This document shows positions 34,311-42,964 of a DNA stretch of 64,000 nucleotides, piece after piece. A program made the position numbers and the translations under genes. This stretch comes from Nordella sp. HKS 07 (lineage in GTDB: Bacteria; Pseudomonadota; Alphaproteobacteria; Rhizobiales; Aestuariivirgaceae): positions 4,296,001-4,360,000 of the forward strand of contig NZ_CP049258.1 in the NCBI RefSeq assembly GCF_011046735.1, in the 5' to 3' direction. Position 1 is the first letter of the stretch. Every line of letters starts with the position of its first letter. The notes beneath the pieces were generated by a model. That model did not search any database, was not told where the DNA came from, and saw only the letters and a program-made list of their open reading frames with translations.

Positions 34311-35844
34311 GGTCTAGTTCGTCTTGGGCTATGCGCGGGAGGGTGAAACAGAAGGCGGCACCGCCTCCGGGGCTGGCTTCGTGCCAGATCTTGCCGCCGT
34401 GGGATTCGATGATCACGCGCGAGATGAATAGGCCGATGCCCATGCCGTCCCGCTTCGTCGTGGCGAAGGGCTCGAAGAGCCTGGGGACGCGGTGGCTCGC
34501 CACGCCTGGACCGGTATCCGCGACCATGACGCTCAACATCGACTCGTCAGCTACCGCAGTGGAGATCGTGATCTCGCGCCTACCAGCATCGGCCACAGCC
34601 TCGGTGGCATTGCGGATCAGATTGAGGATCACCTGCTGAATCTGAACGCGGTCGACCAATACGAGTTCACCTCTCAGCTCATGGTTGACCGTGACGTGAA
34701 CACCGTGGTCACGGGCATCGGGAAAAGCGAGGGCGCTCGTATCCTCAATCAGCCTGTCAATGTTCTCAAATGTGCGTTCGGATTCGCCGTGTGCGACCAG
34801 ATCCCTGAGCCGGCCAATGATCAGGCCGGCCCTCAGGGCCTGGTCGGCGGTCTTGTCGAGAATGGTCGTGAAATCGGGCTGCCTTTCCTCTGCATGCCGG
34901 GAGGCGGCGTATTTGAGGCCCTTGAGATAATTCGTGATCGCACAAAGCGGCTGATTCAGCTCATGCGCCATCGCGGAGGCCATGGTGCCCATCAGGCTCA
35001 CGCGGGACGCGTGAATCATCTCCCTCTGAAGTGCTTGCAACCTTGCGTCCGCGTGCTGCTTTTCGGTGAGATCGATTGCCAGCCCGACGAAATAGGGCCT
35101 GAGGCCCGAGCGCCATTCTGCGAGCACGAGTTCCATGGGAAACCGCGATCCGTCCTTGCGCAGGCCGACGCCGCAATATTTGAAAGCGCCTGCTTGCCGG
35201 TCGGCGGATGCCGGGCAGGAGCGCGCCTGCCAGTCCTCCATCAATAATTCGGCTCTCTTTCCGACTACCTCGCCGGCGGCGTAGCCGAAAAGCTGCACCG
35301 CGGCGCCATTGAATTTCTGGAGCGTGCCCGCTTCATCGAGTACCAGCATGGCGCCGGGCATCGTCTCAAGAATAGCGGTCAGGTCTCGGTTGCTCTTGCC
35401 GGCCTCGCAGCGGGTGCGATGCATGGTATCGCCGAAGATGGACAGGCCGATCGCGATGACGCCAAAAGCCGCGCTGTTGAGGAGAAGGTGAAGGTCGTCA
35501 CCTCCTGTTTCACCGACGGCGTGCAGCGTGAGGGCGAGGCTGGTCGTCGTGACCAGGGCGCCAAAGCGAAAGCCGCCGAGAAAGGCCGCCGTCAGCACTG
35601 CGGGTATGAAGATCAGGAACTGGATGTGTTCGCCAAGGAACCGGGAGGTGAGAACCTGCAGGATTGCGGTGAGCGATAGGGCAAGGATGATCGCGCCATA
35701 CCCAATGAGGCCAAGCGAAGATCCGGCCGCGCTCGACTGCCGCCAAGCACGCCATCGATTGCCAACAGTTTCCCAATTGGCAAGAATATGTCGTACCGTA
35801 CCCGTCCGGGTAGCGTATGAAGACTGCATCTGCCGTCCCGTCAT
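34300..35844 (-). CDS. FixL-like PAS sensor histidine kinase
   Basis: This 514-residue kinase has four likely membrane segments at 40-145, then a PAS domain (about 155-275) ending DGSRFPMELVLAEW and YFVGLAIDLTEKQ. The H-box is AMAHELNQPLCAITNYL, and the ATPase N/G boxes are LNLIRNATEAV and VADTGPGVASHRVPRLF. The C-terminal half closely resembles FixL. At the place where FixL has its haem-ligating His (about 15 residues before RRDG), this protein reads RQAGAFKYCGVGLRKDG, with no His. It may therefore not sense oxygen through haem. A second start lies at 35829. Confidence 0.88.
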   Translation of the reverse strand: MTGRQMQSSYATRTGTVRHILANWETVGNRWRAWRQSSAAGSSLGLIGYGAIILALSLTAILQVLTSRFLGEHIQFLIFIPAVLTAAFLGGFRFGALVTTTSLALTLHAVGETGGDDLHLLLNSAAFGVIAIGLSIFGDTMHRTRCEAGKSNRDLTAILETMPGAMLVLDEAGTLQKFNGAAVQLFGYAAGEVVGKRAELLMEDWQARSCPASADRQAGAFKYCGVGLRKDGSRFPMELVLAEWRSGLRPYFVGLAIDLTEKQHADARLQALQREMIHASRVSLMGTMASAMAHELNQPLCAITNYLKGLKYAASRHAEERQPDFTTILDKTADQALRAGLIIGRLRDLVAHGESERTFENIDRLIEDTSALAFPDARDHGVHVTVNHELRGELVLVDRVQIQQVILNLIRNATEAVADAGRREITISTAVADESMLSVMVADTGPGVASHRVPRLFEPFATTKRDGMGIGLFISRVIIESHGGKIWHEASPGGGAAFCFTLPRIAQDELDHAA

Positions 35845-35958
35845 CCCCCTGCCGCCGGGGCTGACACAATCAGTTATTTTCTTTGCCTTATTTCAGCCAT
35901 ATACGGGCAACCCTGATTCGTGAAGACCATACACGCATCCTCAGGGTGTACATTTTCG

Positions 35959-37311
35959 TTAGGATTGCGGGGCTGCAACAGTCTGCGCCGCCAGAGCATC
36001 GGCCAGATCGCGAAAGGCCGAGGCGCCATAGGGCGAATCCGGTCCTTGTTTCACCGCTTCGTAAATGATCGGAACCAGTTGCACTGCTTGATCGAGTTCC
36101 GTGTCGGAACCCGGTTGATACCCGCCCAACAATCGGAGGTCGCGTGTATCCTCGAAGCGCGCAATCAGAGCGCGCAATTTACTGATCAGTCCTCGCTGTT
36201 CGGTTGTCCATGCGTGATGAGCCAGACGGGAGACTGATGTCAGCACATTGACGGCGGGAAAGCGGCCTTGCTCGGCGATGGCACGGTCAAGCACGATATG
36301 GCCATCGAGAATTCCACGCACCGTGTCTGCGATCGGCTCGTTGTGATCGTCGCCATCGACCAGGACGGAGAAGATGCCGGTGATGGCACCGCTCCCGTCC
36401 TCGCCCGGTCCCGCCCGCTCCAGCAGTCTCGGTATGTCTCCGAAGACGCTGGGCGCATAGCCGCGCGCCACCGGCGGCTCGCCCGCCGCAAGCGCGATCT
36501 CGCGGCAGGCATGCGCATAACGCGTCACCGAGTCGACGATCAGCAGAACGGACTCGCCGCGGTCGCGGAAATACTCGGCGACCGCCATGGCCGTCTGCGG
36601 CGCCTGCCGGCGCAGCATGGCGCTTTCGTCGCTGGTGGCGACGACGACGACGGCGCGCTCCAGGCTGTCCTTCAGCGTGACCTCGGCGAACTCCCTGACC
36701 TCGCGGCCTCGCTCTCCGACCAACGCCACGACGACCGTGTCGAACCCCTGGGCGCGCGCGAACATCGACAGAAGTGTCGTCTTGCCGATGCCGGAGCCGG
36801 CAAAGACGCCGATCCGTTGCCCGGCGCAGAGCGGGGTGAACAGATCGACCACCCTGATGGTGGTCGCGAGCGGCGTCTTGGCGATCCGCCTCTTCGTCGC
36901 CTGCGGCGGCAACCTGTCGGTGGAGATCGCGAGTTCGCCTGCGACGATGGACCCGCGTCCGTCGACCGGCTCGCCCAGGGCGTTGATGATCCGCCCCTTC
37001 CAGCTATGGCTGGGACTGATCGTCAGGCGGCTGAGCCGCCAGGCCACTTCGCCGAGCCCGGCATCGGTGATCTTGTCGTAGGATTTGATGGTGGCCCCCG
37101 TCTCATCGAGACGGACGACCTCGCCGATGACCGGACCGTCCTCTCTCTCGAGGCAGACCTGCTCGCCCAGCATCAGATGTCCGGCAAGCCCGCAGACCCG
37201 GTAATGCGCGGGCGTGACTTCCTTTATGCGGCCGCCGATCCGGAGTTTCTGGTATGCTCTGGCCGTGGCCAGCGCATTTTCGAGACGCAGAAGCGCATGT
37301 GCGCCACTCAC
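35959..37311 (-). CDS. fliI: Flagellar export ATPase FliI
   Basis: This 450-residue ATPase has the N-terminal beta-barrel and the P-loop GVFAGSGIGKTTLLSMFARA. It also has VVVALVGERGREVREF, a Walker B LLIVDSVTRYAHA, and GGYQPGSD near the C-terminus. It powers substrate unfolding and entry into the flagellar type III export gate. Its start overlaps the stop of flgF (ATGA). It is transcribed away from motA together with flgF and the DUF1217 gene. Confidence 0.97.
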   Translation of the reverse strand: MSGAHALLRLENALATARAYQKLRIGGRIKEVTPAHYRVCGLAGHLMLGEQVCLEREDGPVIGEVVRLDETGATIKSYDKITDAGLGEVAWRLSRLTISPSHSWKGRIINALGEPVDGRGSIVAGELAISTDRLPPQATKRRIAKTPLATTIRVVDLFTPLCAGQRIGVFAGSGIGKTTLLSMFARAQGFDTVVVALVGERGREVREFAEVTLKDSLERAVVVVATSDESAMLRRQAPQTAMAVAEYFRDRGESVLLIVDSVTRYAHACREIALAAGEPPVARGYAPSVFGDIPRLLERAGPGEDGSGAITGIFSVLVDGDDHNEPIADTVRGILDGHIVLDRAIAEQGRFPAVNVLTSVSRLAHHAWTTEQRGLISKLRALIARFEDTRDLRLLGGYQPGSDTELDQAVQLVPIIYEAVKQGPDSPYGASAFRDLADALAAQTVAAPQS

Positions 37312-38033
37312 GATCCGGTTCCGAGATTCTTGATGGCGCTTTGCAGCGACGACTCGGATTCGTTCAGGACCGACGCGACGCTTTCGAAGGCGCGTGTGAG
37401 CTGGATGAGCCGCGCCATTTCAAGGACGGGATTGACGTTGGAGCGCTCCATGAAGCCCTGCACAACACCGTCCTTCACGAAATCGAGCACCGGCTCAGCC
37501 GGCCTGTCGGGGATCACAGCGGATTCTCCCGCGCGCAGGAGCTTAGCGCTTTCGGGGATGCGGAAGAGTCCGATGGCGCCCATTAGCCGCGAGCCCTGGC
37601 TGATCATCCCGTCGGCGGCGATCTTTGGCGGACCGGCAATGGGATCGAGGAGGAGGGGCGCGCCGCCGGCATCCAGGATTGGGTGACCGCTGAGCGTCTG
37701 GAGCTCACCGCTCTCCAGCATCCGCATCCGTCCGTCGCGGGTATAGGCAGTGCCGGAGGGCGTGGCGATGGCCATCCAGCCGTCGCCCTTGACGGCAGTA
37801 TCGAGCGGATTGCCGGTCTGCACGAGTTCGCCGGCGCGCCGCGACAGATAGGTCTGTCCCGGCGATGTAAAGGCGATCTGATCGCTCCCCGCCTGCATCA
37901 GCAGCGTCTCGAATCTTACCTCCTCCGCCCGGAATCCCGCGGTTCCGGTGTTGGCGACATTCCCGGCGACCGTGTCGAGCCGTTTCTGCAACGCGAGCTG
38001 GGCCGAGAGCGCGACATAGAGCCCGGTCTGCAT
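37308..38033 (-). CDS. flgF: Flagellar basal-body rod protein FlgF
   Basis: This 241-residue protein begins MQTGLYVALSAQLALQKRLD followed by TVAGNVANTGTAGFRAEEV, the conserved proximal rod N-terminus. It ends with the paired helix SNVNPVLEMARLIQLTRAFE. FlgF forms part of the proximal rod in the periplasm. It starts 3 bases after the end of the DUF1217 gene. Confidence 0.95.
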   Translation of the reverse strand: MQTGLYVALSAQLALQKRLDTVAGNVANTGTAGFRAEEVRFETLLMQAGSDQIAFTSPGQTYLSRRAGELVQTGNPLDTAVKGDGWMAIATPSGTAYTRDGRMRMLESGELQTLSGHPILDAGGAPLLLDPIAGPPKIAADGMISQGSRLMGAIGLFRIPESAKLLRAGESAVIPDRPAEPVLDFVKDGVVQGFMERSNVNPVLEMARLIQLTRAFESVASVLNESESSLQSAIKNLGTGS

Positions 38034-38036
38034 CGC

Positions 38037-38819
38037 TCAGCCTCCGCCGAGCCTGAGCTTCTGCAGGCCCATCAGCAGGTTCGTACTGATGCCATTTTCC
38101 ACCGGCTTGCCGATGAGCAGGGCGGGCGAGGGCGCCGGGCTCGAGGGGTTGCTGGCCTCCCACAGACTCGTGAAGCGGGTGAGGAAGTCCTTGAGCTTGG
38201 CCGGATCCTTCAGATCGTTGATGTCGAGACGCTCGGAGATCATCCTCGCCTGGGCATCGATATTGGCGCGCCCGGCGGCGGGAGGGATGCCGAGCGCGGT
38301 CTGCACGACCTGGAGCATCGCTTTGTCGCCGAGCAGTCCATAGACGCTGCCGACGCCGGCCGCCTTGCGCTCGAAATATAGGGCCAGACGAACACCCTCG
38401 TTGCTCGCGCCGGCCTGCTCCTCGAGGGTCTGGCGCATGAATTTGTCGACGACGCCCTGCCTGGTGCTGGCGAAGATCGTCGTCGTCTCGCCATAGCGCT
38501 CGAAATTGAAGGTGGAGACGAAATCCTTGTAGCGCGGATCCGTGAGCTTGTTGACGAAGGCATCTCTGCTGTCGACGCCCTCGGTCAGCGCCTTGCGGAT
38601 CAGCGCCTTGGCATAGGTCATATCGCTGAGCCCAAATGCCTTCATGGCAAACGAATAGAGCCGGTCGTTCTCCAGGAACTCGTCGATCGACTTCACGTCT
38701 TCGATGTTCTTCAGATAATAGGCCGCGTCGCGGGAAATGGTCGGCTGGGCGGCGACCCGTTCGAGCGAGCGTGTCATGTCGCTGGTGATGAGGCGATAGC
38801 TTGCGTACGTGGTCAGCAC
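38037..38819 (-). CDS. DUF1217 flagellar-locus protein
   Basis: The GTG at 38819 is preceded by AGGAGA and gives 260 residues. The open frame continues upstream through a palindromic repeat, but that extension is not credible. It has the DUF1217 pattern: KNIEDVKSIDEFLENDRLYS, AMKAFGLSDMTYAKALIRKA and YFERKAAGVGSVYGLLGDKA. Such proteins are found in alphaproteobacterial flagellar loci and are predicted to be secreted or structural; their role is not established. It is the first gene of the DUF1217-flgF-fliI operon. Confidence 0.9.
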   Translation of the reverse strand: MLTTYASYRLITSDMTRSLERVAAQPTISRDAAYYLKNIEDVKSIDEFLENDRLYSFAMKAFGLSDMTYAKALIRKALTEGVDSRDAFVNKLTDPRYKDFVSTFNFERYGETTTIFASTRQGVVDKFMRQTLEEQAGASNEGVRLALYFERKAAGVGSVYGLLGDKAMLQVVQTALGIPPAAGRANIDAQARMISERLDINDLKDPAKLKDFLTRFTSLWEASNPSSPAPSPALLIGKPVENGISTNLLMGLQKLRLGGG

Positions 38820-39157
38820 GGGGTCTCTCCTGAGCCTACTCTGCGGGCATCGCCTTATGCGAGGCTGACGCCCGAAGGATCGGGTTAGTGTGCTGAACGC
38901 GAAGTTCCTGATATCCGAAGTTCGCTCGGAAGGTCCCGCCGGCTGTGGCGAACTTCGGATTCGGGACACTAGAGCCTTTCCCGTTTTGATCGAATCAATC
39001 GATTCGATCAAAACGGGATAAAAAGGCTCGATTACATATATCTGGAGCGCTTCCTTGTCGCGAAAGTCGAGCAACTTTCGCGGGAAGCGCTCTAGTACAG
39101 TTTCGCGCAAGCCAAGTCCCCCTATCATCAGTCGGTTCGCTGCAATGGGGTAGTGCG
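38820..39157. promoter_or_regulatory. Divergent flagellar control region with extra inverted repeat
   Basis: This 338-bp interval separates the DUF1217-flgF-fliI operon from motA. Besides the RIME-like repeat at 38970-39094 it has a perfect 13-bp inverted repeat, ATCCGAAGTTCGC (38913-38925) / GCGAACTTCGGAT (38948-38960). The loop contains GTCCCG (38933-38938), which is complementary to CGGGAC (38962-38967). Promoters for both operons must lie here, but I could not assign -35/-10 boxes. Confidence 0.6.
38970..39094. repeat. RIME-like two-hairpin mosaic repeat, copy 2
   Basis: This 125-bp element runs from TAGAGCCTTT to GCGCTCTA and is the inverted counterpart of the copy at 9496-9620. The first palindrome is CCCGTTTTGATCGAATC / GATTCGATCAAAACGGG. 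The second is GAGCGCTTCC / GGAAGCGCTC with inner CGCGAAAGT / ACTTTCGCG. CTAG flanks both ends. Confidence 0.9.
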
Positions 39158-40051
39158 TTGACGATCGTCATCGGCTTTGTGATCACAGTAGCCTGTCTTC
39201 TGGGTGGCTTTGTCGCCATGGGCGGACATATCGGCGTCATCTGGCAGCCCTGGGAATATGTCATCATCTGCGGCTCCGCACTCGGCACCTTCGTCGTTGC
39301 CAATCCCATGCGCACAATCAAGGATTCCGGCCGGGCGATCGTCGAAGCGCTCAAGCACGCCGCGCCCAAGTCGCGCGACTATCTCGACCTGCTCGGCGTG
39401 CTCTACTCGCTCATGCGCGAATTGCGCAGCAAGCCGCGCAACGAGGTCGAAAGCCAGATCGACAATCCAGAGTCCTCTCCCATTTTCACCAACTTCCAGA
39501 GCGTGCTCGGCAACGAGAATCTGACGCATTTCATCTGCGATTACGCCCGGCTGATCCTCATCGGGAATGCCCGCACCCATGAGATCGAGTCGCTGATGGA
39601 CGAGGAGATCCAGACCATCACCCGCGACAAGCTCAAGCCCTATGCCGCGCTAACGGCGGTATCCGAGGCGTTGCCGGCTCTCGGCATCGTCGCAGCCGTG
39701 CTGGGCGTCATCAAGGCCATGGGCGCGCTCGACCAGTCGCCCGAACTCCTCGGTCAGCTCATCGGCGCGGCACTTGTCGGCACCTTTGCCGGCGTGTTCT
39801 TTTCGTATGGCGTCGTTTCCCCGCTCGCCACCAACATCAAGATCGTCCGTGAGAAGAAGATCAGGCTCTACATAATTGTGAAACAGACACTGCTTGCCTT
39901 CATGAACGGCGCCATACCGCAAGTGGCACTGGAGCATGGCCGCAAGACGATTTCGGCATATGAGCGGCCCTCCATCGACGATGTCGAGCAGGAGACCATG
40001 TCGGCCGGCCGGCCGGCCGGTGCCGAGCCCGCGGTCAAGGCGGCGGCCTGA
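39158..40051 (+). CDS. motA: Flagellar motor stator protein MotA
   Basis: This 297-residue protein has four membrane segments ([75 protein letters not shown]) and the cytoplasmic torque loop between the second and third. The start is a TTG at 39158 with GGGG upstream; no in-frame ATG fits. MotA with MotB forms the proton-driven stator. It heads the large plus-strand flagellar operon. Confidence 0.96.
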   Translation: MTIVIGFVITVACLLGGFVAMGGHIGVIWQPWEYVIICGSALGTFVVANPMRTIKDSGRAIVEALKHAAPKSRDYLDLLGVLYSLMRELRSKPRNEVESQIDNPESSPIFTNFQSVLGNENLTHFICDYARLILIGNARTHEIESLMDEEIQTITRDKLKPYAALTAVSEALPALGIVAAVLGVIKAMGALDQSPELLGQLIGAALVGTFAGVFFSYGVVSPLATNIKIVREKKIRLYIIVKQTLLAFMNGAIPQVALEHGRKTISAYERPSIDDVEQETMSAGRPAGAEPAVKAAA

Positions 40052-40055
40052 GGCG

Positions 40056-40943
40056 ATGCAGAACTACGAAAGCCATATGGAACGGCCGGTGTCGGGAACC
40101 GGAATCCTGACCGGACCCGCGAGTGCCGCGGGCAAGCTGGCGATACTCCGGCAGGTCCTTGCCGACGTTTGCCAGGGCCTGACACGTTTGCTGGCCCCGG
40201 GCGGCGAGACGAAACTCGAGCTCCAACTCGGCGCGATCGATTTCGGCAAGGCCGGAGACGTGCTGGCCGGCCACTCTGAAAGCATCGCCAGCGCCGCGCT
40301 CCGAGCTGACTCCTGGGATGCATCGCTACTGGCGGGCTTCGACCGCGACTTCATCTACTCCCTGATCGACGTGCTCTTTGGCGGCCAGGGAGGCGACGCG
40401 CCGTTCCGGCCGGACCGCAACCTGACCAAGATCGAAGCGGAGATCGTCAAGGTCGTGTTCCGGCAGGTGGCGCTCGCTTTGGAACGAAGCTTCGGCCAGA
40501 CGGGACCCGCGGCCTTCAGCCTGGAGCGCACCGACAGCCCGCCTTCCTATGACTGCATCGGACGGCCGAGCAGCATGATCGCGGTGGCGACGATCGAACT
40601 CGCCAGCGCTGGCGGCGGCGGCCGGATGTTCGTCGCGCTGCCCCAATCCGCATTCGTCTTCCTGCGCCCGCTGCCGCCCCGCAAGGCGCCTGCCCCCGCG
40701 CCGGTGATGGACCCGCAATGGCGGAACCTGCTCGGCAACCGCCTTTATGGCGCCGACGTGTCGGTGACCGCGGTACTCGGCTCCAAGCAGATGACGCTTG
40801 GCGAGATCGCCGATCTTCAGATCGGGCAGATCATCGAGATCGACCTCGGTTTCCGGCCATCGCATAAGCCTCGATTGCAATGGCCAGCAACTCTACTGGT
40901 GCAAGCTCGCGCAGGCCAGCGGGGTCTATTCCCTCAACGTTGA
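40056..40943 (+). CDS. fliM: Flagellar motor switch protein FliM, frameshifted near the 3' end
   Basis: The ATG at 40056 follows motA by 4 bases. The frame codes for FliM up to QIGQIIEID, then continues out of register (FRPSHKPRLQW...) and stops at 40943. In the +1 frame the sequence reads SGHRISLDCNGQQLYWCKLA, then EEAINHEQEFLDDIL, the normal FliM C-terminus, stopping at 40995. Removing one T from the TTT at 40850-40852 restores a continuous frame of 312 residues, the usual rhizobial size, which overlaps the next start. FliM is the C-ring switch component that binds CheY-P. The shift replaces the last 47 or so residues and would harm the SpoA domain that binds FliN. Confidence 0.88.
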   Translation: MQNYESHMERPVSGTGILTGPASAAGKLAILRQVLADVCQGLTRLLAPGGETKLELQLGAIDFGKAGDVLAGHSESIASAALRADSWDASLLAGFDRDFIYSLIDVLFGGQGGDAPFRPDRNLTKIEAEIVKVVFRQVALALERSFGQTGPAAFSLERTDSPPSYDCIGRPSSMIAVATIELASAGGGGRMFVALPQSAFVFLRPLPPRKAPAPAPVMDPQWRNLLGNRLYGADVSVTAVLGSKQMTLGEIADLQIGQIIEIDLGFRPSHKPRLQWPATLLVQARAGQRGLFPQR

Positions 40944-40975
40944 AGAAGCCATCAATCACGAACAGGAGTTCCTGG

Positions 40976-41512
40976 ATGATATCCTATCTCATTGACGGCG
41001 TGCTTCTCGTCGCCGTCGTTGCGGCCGGCATCGGCATTGCTCTCCTGTATCGGCAATTGCGGCGGCTGCGCACCTATCACAAGCAATATCAGCGCGTCTT
41101 CACCGAGACCGGCTATGCCGTCGGCGCGATCGACAATGCCGTGCGCGATATCAACGCTCATGGCGCCCAGATCCTCCTGTCGCTCGGCCAGCGCATCGAC
41201 GAGGCCCACAAGCTCATCGGCGAGATCGACGAGCGCATGGAGGCGATTGCTGATCATTTCGAGGCGCAACGCGAGGCGGCGAGCAATGTCGTGCGCTTCG
41301 CCGAACCGCGGCGCGGGCGGCCAATCGCACATGAGCGGATGGAAGAGGACGAGGGGCTGAACGACTATCATCAGCCCGCTCCCGTGCGTGCCGCGCGGCA
41401 CGCCGAAAGGCCGGTGCAATGGCCGTCATTGGGCGACCGCTTCAGCCAGTGGCGCAGCTCCGAGGAGCCGCAGAGCTGGAAAGCCGCAAGCACGGCGCGG
41501 CGCTGGTCGTGA
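40976..41512 (+). CDS. DUF6468 flagellar-locus membrane protein
   Basis: The ATG at 40976 has AGGAG eight bases upstream, inside the true fliM 3' end; 178 residues. It has a single N-terminal membrane helix (YLIDGVLLVAVVAAGIGIAL), then a helical, probably coiled-coil segment (40-120) and a charged tail. It matches DUF6468 proteins found between fliM and fliN in alphaproteobacteria. Function is unknown. The overlap with the restored fliM reading frame shows translational coupling. Confidence 0.85.
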   Translation: MISYLIDGVLLVAVVAAGIGIALLYRQLRRLRTYHKQYQRVFTETGYAVGAIDNAVRDINAHGAQILLSLGQRIDEAHKLIGEIDERMEAIADHFEAQREAASNVVRFAEPRRGRPIAHERMEEDEGLNDYHQPAPVRAARHAERPVQWPSLGDRFSQWRSSEEPQSWKAASTARRWS

Positions 41513-41546
41513 ATTGGGATACTGAGACCTGCAAGGAATATCTGCG

Positions 41547-41927
41547 ATGAACCGTTATGGCGACACCTCCATCAGCGCGGCCCTGAGCAACGACGCGCCG
41601 CGCCCGTCTGAACCGCCGGCGAGGGAAGCATATGCGTCGAGCGCCGAGGGCCCCGGCCTCGATCTCATCAAGCGCATCCCGGTTTCGGTCCAGGTGGTGC
41701 TCGGCTCGGCAACGATGACCGTCGCCGAGCTCATGCAACTGGGGCGCGGCTCGGTCGTGATGCTCGACCGGGGCGTCGGCGAGCCCGTCGAAGTGCTGGT
41801 GAACGGCCGGGTTGTCGCGCGCGGCGAAGTGGTCGTGGTGGAGGAGCAGACTTCCCGCCTGGGCGTTTCCCTCACCGAAATTGTCGGTGCGCCCGCAGGT
41901 GCCGCGGCGGCGTCGCGGACCAGATAG
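41547..41927 (+). CDS. fliN: Flagellar motor switch protein FliN
   Basis: This 126-residue protein has the SpoA domain (about 38-115): LIKRIPVSVQVVLGSATMTV, then ELMQLGRGSVVMLDRGVGEP and NGRVVARGEVVVVEE. FliN forms the base of the C-ring with FliM and positions the export ATPase complex. The N-terminal 35 residues are low complexity. fliG starts 8 bases later. Confidence 0.95.
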   Translation: MNRYGDTSISAALSNDAPRPSEPPAREAYASSAEGPGLDLIKRIPVSVQVVLGSATMTVAELMQLGRGSVVMLDRGVGEPVEVLVNGRVVARGEVVVVEEQTSRLGVSLTEIVGAPAGAAAASRTR

Positions 41928-41935
41928 CGGCTCCG

Positions 41936-42955
41936 ATGAGTCCTGCACGCAAGATCGAATCCTATGGGGGCGCCAAGAAGGCTGCCCTGCTTCTTCTCTC
42001 CATGGGCAAGGCGCATGCGGCCCAGGTGCTCAGGCATTTCACCGCCGAGGAGCTGCGCCTCATCCCGCGCTTCGGGCCGGATGTCGAGCGCATTTCGGGC
42101 GTCGAGATCGAGGGGCTCGTCGAGGAATTCGGTCGGGAATTCGCAGACGGGATGAAGTTCCTGGGCACCAGCCAGGAGGTCGAAGACCTGATCTCCGGCG
42201 TCCTGACGCCCGAGCAGATCGCGCAGATGAAGTCCGAGCCCGTGGCCGAGGCCCGCGAGCCGGTCTGGGGCCGGCTTTCGACCCTGAACGAGCAAGTGCT
42301 CGCATCCTATGTCGCGCTGGAGCATCCTCAGATTGCCACCGTTATCCTCAGTCGGATGCCATCCGAACTGGCGGCGAAAGTTCTGGGCCTTCTCAATGCC
42401 GGCCTGCGCCGCGATGTCATGGGGCGGATGCTCAGTCTCGCCGGTCTGCATGATGAGGCGGTGGTCATCCTGGAGCGCGCGCTCGGCGAGGATCTGCTGG
42501 CCGGCCCGGTGCGCGGCCAGCAATCGGAGACCCGCAGCCGTGTGGCCGATATCATCAACCGGCTGGACGAGGAACAGGTCGCGGACGCGCTGAGCAATCT
42601 GGCGCAGACCCGGCCCGAAGATGCGGATGCGCTGCGCGGCATGCTATTCTCCTTCACCGACATCGCCAAGTTGAGCAAGGCCGCCCGGACCTTGCTGTTC
42701 GACAAGGTGCCGACTGACCGCCTCGTCTTCGCGCTGACGAGCGCGGACCCCGGTCTCCAGGAACTGGCGCTCTCCTCGCTCACCGCCCGTACCCGCCGCA
42801 TGGTCGAGGCCGAACTGAAAGGCGGGCAGAATCCGTCACCGCGCGACATCCGCTCGGCTCAACGGGGTATCGCCGATCTCGCCTTGGCGATGGCGGGTCG
42901 CGGTGAAATCGACCTCAATTCCTCCGACGCTGAAAGCGTGTCGCAGGTCGCATAA
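41936..42955 (+). CDS. fliG: Flagellar motor switch protein FliG
   Basis: This 339-residue protein has FliG armadillo-type domains: KKAALLLLSMGKAHAAQVLR at the N-terminus, EHPQIATVILSRMPSELAAK (the EHPQ motif) in the middle, and the charged C-terminal torque helix region (FTDIAKLSKAARTLLFDKVP, TDRLVFALTSADPGLQE). FliG couples MotA to rotor rotation and attaches the C-ring to FliF. Confidence 0.96.
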   Translation: MSPARKIESYGGAKKAALLLLSMGKAHAAQVLRHFTAEELRLIPRFGPDVERISGVEIEGLVEEFGREFADGMKFLGTSQEVEDLISGVLTPEQIAQMKSEPVAEAREPVWGRLSTLNEQVLASYVALEHPQIATVILSRMPSELAAKVLGLLNAGLRRDVMGRMLSLAGLHDEAVVILERALGEDLLAGPVRGQQSETRSRVADIINRLDEEQVADALSNLAQTRPEDADALRGMLFSFTDIAKLSKAARTLLFDKVPTDRLVFALTSADPGLQELALSSLTARTRRMVEAELKGGQNPSPRDIRSAQRGIADLALAMAGRGEIDLNSSDAESVSQVA

Positions 42956-42964
42956 GTCCCGGCC

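Noticed and set aside
38913-38967. H-type RNA pseudoknot
   Set aside because: Only one base would link the two 3' arms across a 13-bp stem, which is sterically unlikely; alternative hairpins are the safer reading.
38820-39128. N-terminal extension of the DUF1217 gene
   Set aside because: It reads through the RIME-like repeat; the GTG at 38819 with AGGAGA upstream fits the family start.
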